Origin: CAZRSW01 sp964602845
GTDB lineage: Bacteria > Chloroflexota > Dehalococcoidia > Lucifugimonadales > UBA826
Assembly (NCBI GenBank): GCA_964602845.1
Contig: CAZRSW010000030.1
Span: 1 to 14,086, forward strand
DNA length: 14,086 nt
Reading direction: 5' to 3'
The notes beneath the pieces are model-generated. The model searched no databases. It worked only from the letters and a program-made list of their open reading frames with translations, and was not told where the DNA came from. Each line of letters opens with the position of its first letter. Position 1 is the first letter of the stretch. The position numbers were made by a program, and so were the translations under genes. Below, piece after piece: positions 5,586-13,331 of this stretch.

Positions 5586-7376
5586 TTGTATAGAAGTCAG
5601 AGCTGTGGTTCTACTAGTCTGGATGATCTGAATAAGGAAGTTGTGTTATCAGGATGGGTCCACAGACGAAGAGATCATGGGGGATTAATATTCATCGACT
5701 TGAGAGATGTGGAAGGTTTAGTGCAAGTGGTTTTTGATCAGGATACGTCCTTTGAGGCGTACAATCTGGCTCAAAGTTTTAGGAACGAATGGGTAGTACA
5801 GGTGTCTGGAGTAGTTTTCAAAAGACCAGTAGGCACGGAGAATAGTGATCTTGGGACTGGGGATGTGGAGGTTCATGCATCAGATGTTAAGGTCCTCAAT
5901 CAGTCACTCACTCCACCCTTTTACGTGAATGAGGAAGGAGATGTAGACGAAAACCTTCGACTCAAATTCCGATACATTGATATCCGTCGCAGTAGGATGA
6001 AGAATGCCCTTATCCAGCGCCACAAGATAGTTAAATACATAAGGGACTTTCTTGCCGATAAAGGATTTATCGAGGTTGAAACTCCTATATTGATAAAAAG
6101 TACACCAGAGGGTGCTCGTGATCACATAGTTCCGAGTCGACTTTATCCTGGTAAGTTTTATGCACTGCCGCAATCGCCTCAGCAATTGAAACAGTTGTTG
6201 ATGGTGGCGGGGCTAGATAAGTATTTCCAAATAGCGCGATGTTTTAGGGATGAAGATTCGAGATTGGACCGACAACCGGAATTCACTCAGCTTGATCTGG
6301 AGATGAGTTTTGTGACTAAGGATGATGTCCTATCCCTTACGGAAGAGCTATTTACTACGCTAGTGAGCCGCCATTTCCCGGATAAAATCGTTAAAACACC
6401 ATTTCCCAGGTTAACTTTTGAGGAAACACTCAGAGAATATGGGACAGATCGGCCCGACATGCGATTTGATATGAAGTTAATAGAGGTTAGTGATGTCGCC
6501 AAGAAAATGGATTTTCGAGTTTTTCAAAAGGTAATCGAATCTGATGGATCCATTAAAGGCATAACCGCTGTTGGTTGCTCTGATTATACTAGGGGAGAAA
6601 TCGATGATCTAACAGATTTGGTGAAATCTATGGGTGCAAATGGTCTTATAGCTATAGGTTTAGAGGGGTCTGGAGGATCCGTAAAAGATGTCGATATGAC
6701 CTCGGTCAAATCAAACATTAGTCGATTCTTAACACCTGAGCTGGTAAAGTCATTCGCTACCAAGATGAATGCTTCCTATGGTGATCTTATGCTAATAATT
6801 GCTGGAGATGATAGGAGTACGAATGATGCACTGAGCGCCTTGCGACAGGAAATGGCTCAAAGAAATGATCTGATAAATCCTGACATATTAGCATTTGCCT
6901 TTGTCGAGGATTTTCCTCTTTTTGAGTGGGACAACAATGAGTCCAAATGGGATGCGTCACATCATGCTTTTTGTATGCCGAAGGAAGGTTATAGAGAGTA
7001 TTTATATTCCGATCCAGGGAAGGTGATAGCAGAATCTTATGATCTAGTTTGCAACGGTTATGAGGTCGCTAGCGGAAGTATCAGGGTGCATCATCGGAGC
7101 TTACAGGAGCAGATTTTTCGCGTCCTAGGGTATTCAGATGACCAAATGGATGAAAGATTCTCGCAATTATTGAATGCGTTGGAATATGGTGCCCCTCCTC
7201 ATGGAGGTATAGCGCCGGGCATAGACCGAATAGCCATGATCCTTTTAGGGAGAGAAAGTATCAGGGATGTTATAGCTTTCCCTAAAACTCAGAGTCAAAT
7301 AGATCCGTTATTTGAAGCACCTTCAGCTGTTGAGGCAGCTCAATTAGATGAATTGGGCATTAGGATCGTGGAATAA
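5586..7376 (+). CDS. aspS: Aspartyl-tRNA synthetase, probably non-discriminating (Asp/Asn)
   Basis: A class II aminoacyl-tRNA synthetase that charges Asp onto tRNA. The 596-residue protein has the N-terminal OB-fold anticodon domain (about 1-110, GWVHRRRDHGG and FIDLRD), the class II core with motif 2 FRDEDSRLDRQPEFTQLDLE, a bacterial-type GAD insertion (about 290-410) and motif 3 GGIAPGIDRIAMILLG. The start is TTG 5586: GGAGG (5573-5577) lies 8 bases upstream and the protein then begins MYRSQSCG, matching the usual family start. A GTG at 5571 would overlap the ribosome-binding site and add five residues. With this start the specificity positions are His31 and Gly83, the pair known from the non-discriminating Pseudomonas aeruginosa enzyme; discriminating enzymes such as that of E. 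coli have Leu and Lys. That suggests it also makes Asp-tRNA(Asn) for GatCAB. It stands alone and faces clpX tail to tail. Confidence 0.96.
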   Translation: MYRSQSCGSTSLDDLNKEVVLSGWVHRRRDHGGLIFIDLRDVEGLVQVVFDQDTSFEAYNLAQSFRNEWVVQVSGVVFKRPVGTENSDLGTGDVEVHASDVKVLNQSLTPPFYVNEEGDVDENLRLKFRYIDIRRSRMKNALIQRHKIVKYIRDFLADKGFIEVETPILIKSTPEGARDHIVPSRLYPGKFYALPQSPQQLKQLLMVAGLDKYFQIARCFRDEDSRLDRQPEFTQLDLEMSFVTKDDVLSLTEELFTTLVSRHFPDKIVKTPFPRLTFEETLREYGTDRPDMRFDMKLIEVSDVAKKMDFRVFQKVIESDGSIKGITAVGCSDYTRGEIDDLTDLVKSMGANGLIAIGLEGSGGSVKDVDMTSVKSNISRFLTPELVKSFATKMNASYGDLMLIIAGDDRSTNDALSALRQEMAQRNDLINPDILAFAFVEDFPLFEWDNNESKWDASHHAFCMPKEGYREYLYSDPGKVIAESYDLVCNGYEVASGSIRVHHRSLQEQIFRVLGYSDDQMDERFSQLLNALEYGAPPHGGIAPGIDRIAMILLGRESIRDVIAFPKTQSQIDPLFEAPSAVEAAQLDELGIRIVE

Positions 7377-7384
7377 AATTGGCA

Positions 7385-7402
7385 ATACCAGAAGATTGGT
7401 GT
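7385..7402. terminator. Weak hairpin between the converging aspS and clpX
   Basis: ATACCA (7385-7390) and TGGTGT (7397-7402) form a 6-bp stem with one G-T pair and a 6-base loop, in the 35 bases between the two stop codons. It could help end transcription from both sides, but no clear T-run follows on either strand. Confidence 0.25.
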
Positions 7403-7411
7403 CTCGTTCCA

Positions 7412-8698
7412 TTAGGCTGACCGTTTTTTCACTATCCGAGGCATATGAATGATATCACCGCCTTCGCTGGATACTTCTACGGGGCTCAGGCCGTTTATAG
7501 CATCTTCACCAATGTGACAGTGAGTGATGCCATCAATACCAGGTAGTTCATACATTGCGTCTAGTAAAGTATTTTCTAATATTGCCCTTAAACCTCGCGC
7601 GCCAGTTTTTCGTTCGATGGCTCTTTCTGCAGCGGCCTCCAAAGCTTTTTCCGAAAAACTTAACTCGATAGAATCCATCTCAAATAAAGCCTTATATTGC
7701 TTTACGAAGGCGTTCCTTGGTTCTGTGAGTATTCTTATTAACTCTTCTTTGCCTAAACTGTCCAAAGCAACCAGTACAGGGAGTCTACCTACAAATTCCG
7801 GTATGAACCCGTATTCCATCAAATCATGAGGGTTGAACAAATGCCTTATGTCATTATCTCCCATGGCACCACTTGATTTGATACGGTTTGTGAAACCCAT
7901 AGAATTGGTATCCTTGAAAGCTCTCTTTTCTATGATTTCAGTCATTCCTTCAAAAGCACCGCCTACCATAAATAGAATGTTACTTGTGTCTATCTGCATG
8001 AATTCTTGTTGAGGATGTTTCCTGCCTCCCTGTGGCGGAACATTCGACACGCATCCCTCGATAATTTTGAGTAAAGCTTGTTGTACACCTTCCCCGGAAA
8101 CATCTCGAGTGATTGACGGATTGGGGCTTCTCCTGGATATTTTGTCGATTTCATCAATATAGATTATGCCTTGCTCAGCATCTTTGATGTTATATTCCGC
8201 GGATTGGATAAGACGTAACAAGATATTCTCAACGTCGTCACCCACATAACCTGCTTCAGTAAGAGAAGTGGCGTCGGCAATGGCAAATGGAACATCCAAT
8301 ATTCTAGCTAGGGTTTGCGCAAGATGAGTCTTACCTGAGCCTGATGGTCCCAGCATTAAAATATTGCTTTTTTCTAACTCGACGGAAGAATCATACTCTC
8401 TGTTAGACCAGATTCTTTTGTAGTGATTATAAACAGCCACACTTAGAATCTTTTTGGCTTCTTCTTGGCCAATTACGTACTCACCTAGTTTGTCGTATAT
8501 GGATTTTGGCGTAAGCCCTTCCGCTAGTGGATTTTTGACCTCATTGGACGCATCAGAGCTTTCGTCGGTGATTATCTGTTCGCAAAGAGATACACACTCA
8601 TCACAAATGAATACTCTATCGGGCCCTGCAATGAGTCGTTTTACTTGTCCTTGCGGTTTGCTACAAAATGAGCACAAATAATCCTTGGGAGTAGTCAC
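7412..8698 (-). CDS. clpX: ATP-dependent Clp protease ATP-binding subunit ClpX
   Basis: ClpX is the AAA+ unfoldase that feeds tagged proteins into the ClpP chamber. The 428-residue protein starts with the C4 zinc domain (C9, C12, C32, C35). The AAA+ core follows: Walker A GPSGSGKT (117-124), the substrate-gripping pore loop GYVG (150-153), Walker B IIYIDEID (178-185), the RKH loop (226-228), an arginine-finger region EFVGRLP (301-307) and sensor 2 GARGLR (366-371). The ClpP-docking IGF loop is MGF here (267-269). The start is GTG 8698, 8 bases after the clpP stop, with GAAGGA about 11 bases upstream inside the end of clpP. It is the last gene of the tig-clpP-clpX operon. Length and domain order are normal, with no sign of damage. 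Confidence 0.97.
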   Translation of the reverse strand: MTTPKDYLCSFCSKPQGQVKRLIAGPDRVFICDECVSLCEQIITDESSDASNEVKNPLAEGLTPKSIYDKLGEYVIGQEEAKKILSVAVYNHYKRIWSNREYDSSVELEKSNILMLGPSGSGKTHLAQTLARILDVPFAIADATSLTEAGYVGDDVENILLRLIQSAEYNIKDAEQGIIYIDEIDKISRRSPNPSITRDVSGEGVQQALLKIIEGCVSNVPPQGGRKHPQQEFMQIDTSNILFMVGGAFEGMTEIIEKRAFKDTNSMGFTNRIKSSGAMGDNDIRHLFNPHDLMEYGFIPEFVGRLPVLVALDSLGKEELIRILTEPRNAFVKQYKALFEMDSIELSFSEKALEAAAERAIERKTGARGLRAILENTLLDAMYELPGIDGITHCHIGEDAINGLSPVEVSSEGGDIIHMPRIVKKRSA

Positions 8699-8706
8699 TA
8701 CTGGAA

Positions 8707-9324
8707 TTATCCTTCGTTAGGTTGGTCAGGAGAAGACATAACAATATCTATCAAACCATAGTCTTTTGCTTGCTCGGCACTCAGGTAGAAGTCTCTGTCG
8801 GTATCCTGGGCAATCTTTTCATAAGATTGCCCGGTATGTTCTGATATTATGTTTCGGATCTTGTCCTGCATCCTTATGATTTCTCTGGCTGCTATTTCTA
8901 TATCGGAGGCTTGCCCCTGCGCTCCGCCTAGAGCTTGATGCATGTGAATGGTAGAATTTGGAAGCGCGAACCTCTTACCTGGTGTGCCACCGCACAACAA
9001 AACCGTACCCATGCTCGCCGTCATTCCGACGCATATTGTTGAAACGTCGGGGCGGATCAATTTCATAGTGTCATAAATAGCTAATCCAGAACTTATCACC
9101 CCTCCAGGGGAATTAATGTAGAGGCTTATATCTCTTTCCGGATCCTCTCTATCCAAGAACAGTAACTGCGCTATGATGGCGTTTGCGACTTGGTCATTGA
9201 TTCCAGTGCCGAGAAATACAATGCGCTCTTTCAACAGGAGTGAGTATATATCATAGGTCCTTTCACCTCGAGGGCCTCCCTCCACAACATAAGGGATAAT
9301 ATTCTCAGGGCTGTTCGGCATCAT
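8707..9324 (-). CDS. clpP: ATP-dependent Clp protease proteolytic subunit ClpP
   Basis: ClpP is the serine peptidase that forms the tetradecameric chamber of ClpXP. The 205-residue protein carries the catalytic triad in the expected motifs and spacing: Ser104 in GMTASMG, His129 in IHMHQALGG and Asp178 in DTDRDFYL, the last often DTDRDNF or DTDRDFF in relatives. The 25- and 49-residue intervals are the same as in E. coli. NSPGG (71-75) forms the oxyanion region. The N-terminal residues before the conserved PYVVE are a short propeptide-like stretch. Two adjacent ATG codons are possible starts. AAGGAG (9328-9333) is 3 bases from the ATG at 9324 and 6 bases from the ATG at 9321, so the second may be the one used. 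It lies 18 bases after tig and 8 bases before clpX, clearly in one operon. Confidence 0.97.
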   Translation of the reverse strand: MMPNSPENIIPYVVEGGPRGERTYDIYSLLLKERIVFLGTGINDQVANAIIAQLLFLDREDPERDISLYINSPGGVISSGLAIYDTMKLIRPDVSTICVGMTASMGTVLLCGGTPGKRFALPNSTIHMHQALGGAQGQASDIEIAAREIIRMQDKIRNIISEHTGQSYEKIAQDTDRDFYLSAEQAKDYGLIDIVMSSPDQPNEG

Positions 9325-9342
9325 GTGCTCCTTGATAATGGT

Positions 9343-10653
9343 CTACTTAGTTTCTTGATCAGCGGTTGCCTGGGGTTCGACGTTATCGCCAGTGGCAATA
9401 GATCTTAGAAGATCCATTGTTTTTTCACTTGTTATTTGTCTTCTCATATAACTTTTTACTTCTTCTGTTTGGCTTGATTCGGGTACTTCTTGGTCAGAAT
9501 CTGCAAACATGTCTGATATCCGTCCGTCTATTTCATCATCGGTTACTTCTATTTTCTCTTCGTCAGCTATTTTTGACAATATGAAAGATCTCGTTAATCT
9601 AGAGGTAGCTTCTATTAGGGATTCTTCTTCCAACTGTTCTCTTGTCTTACCGATGGATTGTAAGTAGTCACTGAGCTGCATCTTGGCTTGAGTGACCATG
9701 CGTTCCTGTTCATTAATCATATGAGCTGATTCTCGTTGGATCAACAGCGGGGAAATTTCCACTGATGCGCATTCAGTAAATGCGGACAATATATTTTCAT
9801 TGTAAGATTGATCTGCTTGGCTACTCACCTCTTCCCGGATGCTATTTTCCACCTCTTCTCTTAGTTGATCAAGGCTTTCATGACCATCCCCTATGCTTTG
9901 GGCGAACTCATCGTCCAAAGCAGGCAAGGCTCGCTCCTTCAAATCCTTTATAGCCACATCAAAAACAGCTGATTTACCTGCTAGGTCAGGATCTGAAAAT
10001 TCAGCAGGTATTGGAATATCAAAAGTTATTGGGTTATTGACCTGAGATCCGATGAGCTTTTCTGAAAACCCAGGGAATGGTCTGTCTGAACCTGTGGTAA
10101 CTAAGTAAACTGCGTCATTTTCATCGATCAAAGTGTTGCCGTCTACAGTTGCCTTGATACTAGCTGATATCATATCCCCTTCAGTTACGTCTCTTTCAAC
10201 AGGTTCCCATGGTGCTACACTGATTCGCAACTGCTCTATTCGTTCATCTATATCCTCAGGGCCGTATGTGCCCTCTTCTTTCTCGACTCGAATGTTTCTA
10301 TAGTCACCAAGATCCACTATCGGGCTTAGCGATACAGTTGCAGAAAACTGAAAGGGGTCTATGGCATCAATTGTAATATCTGGAAGCCCCACTGTCTCCA
10401 AGCCCTTTTCGGCTATTGCCTTACTAGTTAATTCTGGGAGCATTGAATCCAGTACTTCATTCAGCAGTTGCTCTTTACCATAATACTGCTGAACGATACT
10501 TCGAGGTGCTTTACCTTTTCTGAAGCCTGGTATATTTATACGTTGGACGACGCGCCGATATGCTCGATCCATGTATGGATCGAGATCGGAATCCTCCAAT
10601 TCAATATGGAGCATGGTTTGTCGTTCGATGACTTCGTCTTGGGTTATATTCAT
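9343..10653 (-). CDS. tig: Trigger factor, ribosome-associated chaperone and prolyl isomerase
   Basis: Trigger factor binds the ribosome exit tunnel next to protein L23 and shields nascent chains. The 436-residue protein has the N-terminal ribosome-binding domain with the signature GFRKGKAP (43-50), a middle FKBP-type prolyl isomerase domain (about 150-245, containing EGDMISASIKA and PFPGFSEKLIG) and a helical C-terminal chaperone domain that ends in an acidic, Gln/Thr-rich tail. Length and order match the family. The start at ATG 10653 gives the usual MNITQDEV opening; the ribosome-binding site is weak (GAGACTTAGA). It is the first gene of the tig-clpP-clpX operon, an arrangement widespread in bacteria. 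An extended -10 promoter lies 44 bases upstream. Confidence 0.96.
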   Translation of the reverse strand: MNITQDEVIERQTMLHIELEDSDLDPYMDRAYRRVVQRINIPGFRKGKAPRSIVQQYYGKEQLLNEVLDSMLPELTSKAIAEKGLETVGLPDITIDAIDPFQFSATVSLSPIVDLGDYRNIRVEKEEGTYGPEDIDERIEQLRISVAPWEPVERDVTEGDMISASIKATVDGNTLIDENDAVYLVTTGSDRPFPGFSEKLIGSQVNNPITFDIPIPAEFSDPDLAGKSAVFDVAIKDLKERALPALDDEFAQSIGDGHESLDQLREEVENSIREEVSSQADQSYNENILSAFTECASVEISPLLIQRESAHMINEQERMVTQAKMQLSDYLQSIGKTREQLEEESLIEATSRLTRSFILSKIADEEKIEVTDDEIDGRISDMFADSDQEVPESSQTEEVKSYMRRQITSEKTMDLLRSIATGDNVEPQATADQETK

Positions 10654-10696
10654 TCTAAGTCTCTGGCTGTGTTGTCCATGCTTGGAACACCAATTC

Positions 10697-10705
10697 AGTA
10701 TAGCA
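10697..10705 (-). promoter_or_regulatory. Extended -10 promoter for the tig-clpP-clpX operon
   Basis: On the minus strand TGCTATACT gives a TGn extended -10 with hexamer TATACT (10697-10702). No good -35 is present 16-18 bases upstream, which is usual for extended -10 promoters. The transcript would start near 10690, about 37 bases before the tig ATG. The same nine bases form the -10 of the MBL-fold gene at 222-230. Confidence 0.5.
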
Positions 10706-10816
10706 TCTTAGCCTATTTTCTAACACCGTGTGATCCATTTCTTCCTGATGTGTTAAAGTTGTTCTGCTAGCTGATGGTCTTCATCAATAGGTACATTTGA
10801 GCTGGGGTTGCATGAT

Positions 10817-11149
10817 ATGTCGAAACGATTTGAAGATGAAATTGAAGATATTTTAGAGCTTGCTCCGGATCTACCCGATGGGCCTAATTTATCGGGTTTG
10901 ACCACATCGGAGAAGATCGGGTGTTTGTGGTCATACTTTATTAACAGGGAAGTTGGGATACTATCCTCTAGGAAGATCATCTTAGTAGTTGCAATAAGTG
11001 CGGGTCTTTATTTGATGACTAGAATTTTGTTTTTTGTCTGGGTTTCTGTATTACTTCTAGTCATATTGTATTCCATGTTGGTTTTTTCTTTCGGTCCTTT
11101 CAACAGAATGAAGAATAGATTAAAGAAGCTGAAAAATTGGGTGCTTTGA
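10817..11149 (+). CDS. Small two-helix membrane protein of unknown function, divergent from tig
   Basis: A 110-residue protein. It begins MSKRFEDEIEDILELAPDL, an acidic amphipathic helix, then has a polar linker and two hydrophobic segments (about 52-70 and 74-93) joined by a short turn. It ends in a basic tail (RMKNRLKKLKNWVL), which would stay in the cytoplasm, giving a helical hairpin in the membrane with both ends inside. ATG 10817 has GGGG (10804-10807) 9 bases upstream. A TTG at 10808 in the same frame is a weaker choice. I do not recognise a named family, though small proteins with this FEDEIEDIL-type start followed by two helices seem common in Chloroflexota. It stands alone on the plus strand between the divergent tig operon and the converging siroheme reductase. 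Confidence 0.6.
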   Translation: MSKRFEDEIEDILELAPDLPDGPNLSGLTTSEKIGCLWSYFINREVGILSSRKIILVVAISAGLYLMTRILFFVWVSVLLLVILYSMLVFSFGPFNRMKNRLKKLKNWVL

Positions 11150-11283
11150 ACCTGATATGACTCCGCGAACAATGATTACTCAGTACTCAATAGTCCCATA
11201 TTCTACTGATACGTTACAGTCAAAGAGCAGGAAGAAGGATTCTTGTCATTTTACTGTAATGGGGGGTTGTTGGGGTTGATAAA

Positions 11284-11300
11284 GCTCAGTTATTATGAGC
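11284..11300 (-). terminator. Possible weak terminator after the siroheme reductase
   Basis: GCTCA and TGAGC form a 5-bp stem around a 7-base loop, 5 bases after the reductase stop. On the minus strand it is followed by TTTATC, too short a T-run to be sure. The rest of 11150-11305, between two converging genes, shows nothing else I can name. Confidence 0.3.
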
Positions 11301-11305
11301 GGTCC

Positions 11306-13063
11306 CTACACAGCGCATTCACCTTCGCCTCTTTCCACTTGGTATTTCACGGTCTTAGTCCAATCCATATACATGTCTAAGGATTCTCGATTGAGCTCAG
11401 GTACTTCCTTGTATTCTGATAACAATGGCTCGAATGATTCCGGACCCATCCTCACTACAAAGTCTTTAAATTGCTCATCGTTCTCCCTAAAATCCTTGTA
11501 ATGATTCAAGATCTTACCTAGGGCTTCAGGCACTTTTTTCGCGGGCACTTTGGTTTTTACTCTCTGTCCTATCCTAGTATCCCCGTTGTCGAAGCTGCCT
11601 CCCACAAATACCTCGTAAGCGGGTATTTGCCCTCCGGGTCCTTTTGCAGCTGCACCATGAAACCCTATATCTGCTACATGGTGTTGTCCACAACCATTGG
11701 GGCAGCCACTCATCTTTATGTGCATGTTTTTGATGTGTTGGTCGCTAGTATCCATTTCCGATATCATTTTGCTTATGGAATTTCCTAGCCCCATTGAGGA
11801 AGTGATCCCTAATTTGCAGCTGTCCGTCCCAGGGCATGAAACAACGTCACTGATTTCGTGGACGCCTGAGTCACCTAGCCCGAGTTCTTCGAGCTTCATC
11901 CATACTTCATATAAGGCTCTGTCGGGGACCCACCGAAGGGCAATGTTTTGCTGATGTGTTAATCTCATTCGCCCACCTGAGTACTTTCGCGATATATTTG
12001 CGATCGAGTGGAACTGGTCTGATTTTACGTCTCCAAGTGGGAGTTTTATAGATGCAACGTTGTATCCAGATTGTCGCTGAGCTCTAACATTTGACTCACA
12101 CCAGTCTTCAAAGGCAGGTTCACTGCCTGCTGTGTAATTCCCATCTAAATCCGGTGCAAGTTGAGATTCGTCCTCAATGAACAACAATGCTGTCGGGTCA
12201 AATGATTTGCTAGCCCAATCTTTTTTGAGTTCATGCTCTACTTGAGACCGAAATTCTTCAATACCGATCCTATCGATATAGAATTTGATACGAGCCTTCA
12301 TACGATTTTTCCGTAGTTCATCGGTTTGGTGGAATATTCGTATGACAGCCTCAGTGACTTTTAAATATTCTTCCATTGGAACAAAGTCAAAAAGTGTCTG
12401 CCCTATTCGGGGCATAATTGAAGTTCCACCACCGGTTATCATTTCAAACCCTTTTTCGCCATCTACAATTTTTGGTATGAAACCCATATCGTGGATTCCT
12501 GATATGGCGCAATCGGCCTCACAGTCGGAAAAAGAAGTTTTGAATTTTCTAGGGAGTGATTGTGTGAATGGGTGCCGCACGAAATATCGTGCGTACGCCG
12601 CTGCGTAGGGCGTTACATCGAAAGGTTCATTTTCACAAACTCCAGCCATCGGGCATCCAGTTACGTTGCGTACAGTGTTTCCACAAGCTTCTCGAGTAGA
12701 TAGGCCTACGTCCCCTATGAGGCGCATGATCGCTGGGGTATCAGCCAATGGGACATGGTGAAATTGGAAATTCTCTCTTGTTGTAACGTGACCCTTTTTC
12801 AAAGGTGTGTATTTCTCAGCGAATTCCCCTAGCGCATCCATTTGTTCGGCTGTGATGCCGCCATAGGGAGCTTTTACCCTGATCATTTGGGAATCAGGCT
12901 GCCTTTGGCCGTAAACGCCCTGCCTGAGTCGAAATGCCATGAAATCATTTGGATTCCAGTCCCCTGCCTGAAATCGGGCTACTTGCTCCTCGAAGTCGAC
13001 GATTTCCTCAGGTAATATGTCTAGAATACCTTTCGTTTTAGGTTCCCAGTTTTCATTGACCAT
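11306..13063 (-). CDS. Siroheme/4Fe-4S sulfite (or nitrite) reductase, assimilatory ferredoxin type
   Basis: A 585-residue reductase that takes six electrons to turn sulfite into sulfide, or nitrite into ammonia, on a siroheme bridged to a 4Fe-4S cluster. The cluster ligands are C410 and C416 (CPGTDSC) and C454 and C458 (CPNGC). The siroheme and substrate-binding basic residues align with E. coli CysI by spacing: R62, R96 (TTREN), R132 (NTVRN), and K173 and K175 in PRKFK. Plant and cyanobacterial nitrite reductases usually have Asn in place of the second Lys (PRKFN), so the sequence favours sulfite. Y51 and C127 align with the pair that is cross-linked in Mycobacterium tuberculosis SirA. Being a single chain with no flavoprotein gene beside it, it probably takes electrons from ferredoxin. 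ATG 13063 has GGGAG 9 bases upstream. It is divergent from ccdA. Automated annotation may call it NirA. Confidence 0.9.
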   Translation of the reverse strand: MVNENWEPKTKGILDILPEEIVDFEEQVARFQAGDWNPNDFMAFRLRQGVYGQRQPDSQMIRVKAPYGGITAEQMDALGEFAEKYTPLKKGHVTTRENFQFHHVPLADTPAIMRLIGDVGLSTREACGNTVRNVTGCPMAGVCENEPFDVTPYAAAYARYFVRHPFTQSLPRKFKTSFSDCEADCAISGIHDMGFIPKIVDGEKGFEMITGGGTSIMPRIGQTLFDFVPMEEYLKVTEAVIRIFHQTDELRKNRMKARIKFYIDRIGIEEFRSQVEHELKKDWASKSFDPTALLFIEDESQLAPDLDGNYTAGSEPAFEDWCESNVRAQRQSGYNVASIKLPLGDVKSDQFHSIANISRKYSGGRMRLTHQQNIALRWVPDRALYEVWMKLEELGLGDSGVHEISDVVSCPGTDSCKLGITSSMGLGNSISKMISEMDTSDQHIKNMHIKMSGCPNGCGQHHVADIGFHGAAAKGPGGQIPAYEVFVGGSFDNGDTRIGQRVKTKVPAKKVPEALGKILNHYKDFRENDEQFKDFVVRMGPESFEPLLSEYKEVPELNRESLDMYMDWTKTVKYQVERGEGECAV

Positions 13064-13331
13064 ATCTATGTTCTCCCTGAACTTGGATCACATCCGACTA
13101 TCGATGGTTACCGCACATGCCTGAGCTTTTCATTGTATAAGGCAGCTGATGCCGTGGCGTCGACGATGCCATTTTAAGCTAACTTTATCAGTGGTGATAT
13201 TCAAGGGTCAATGGGATCAGTTATCGGCATTTCAATAGGATTAGGATATATTATATGTGCCAAACAGGGCTCATAAATATTTTGAAGTTATAACACTGTT
13301 ATGTGCTGACATCCCAAGGGGGTAGCTGGGT
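13064..13331. promoter_or_regulatory. 268-base divergent regulatory region between the siroheme reductase and ccdA
   Basis: No coding frame of credible length. It must hold promoters for both genes, but none has a clear pair of hexamers. On the minus strand TTATACAAT (around 13130-13138) is a candidate -10 without a good -35. On the plus strand TATATTAT (13247-13254) and TATAAC (13289-13294) are candidate -10 hexamers. A 13-base palindrome lies at 13290-13302. Confidence 0.5.
13290..13302. promoter_or_regulatory. Palindrome, possible operator in front of ccdA
   Basis: ATAACA-C-TGTTAT is a perfect 6-bp inverted repeat around one base. It ends 29 bases before the ccdA start and overlaps a possible -10 hexamer (TATAAC, 13289-13294). 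Its size and place suit binding by a dimeric regulator, but there is only one copy and the regulator is not in the window. Confidence 0.3.

Noticed and set aside
7524..7829. Long plus-strand frame inside clpX, and other antisense frames within tig, the siroheme reductase, rny and ccdA
   Set aside because: All lie opposite strongly conserved genes, lack ribosome-binding sites and resemble no protein family.
13141..13175. G/C-rich block with repeated GATGCC and a GTCGAC palindrome upstream of the siroheme reductase
   Set aside because: The repeats are short and imperfect and do not form a convincing hairpin or operator; GTCGAC is an ordinary 6-base palindrome.
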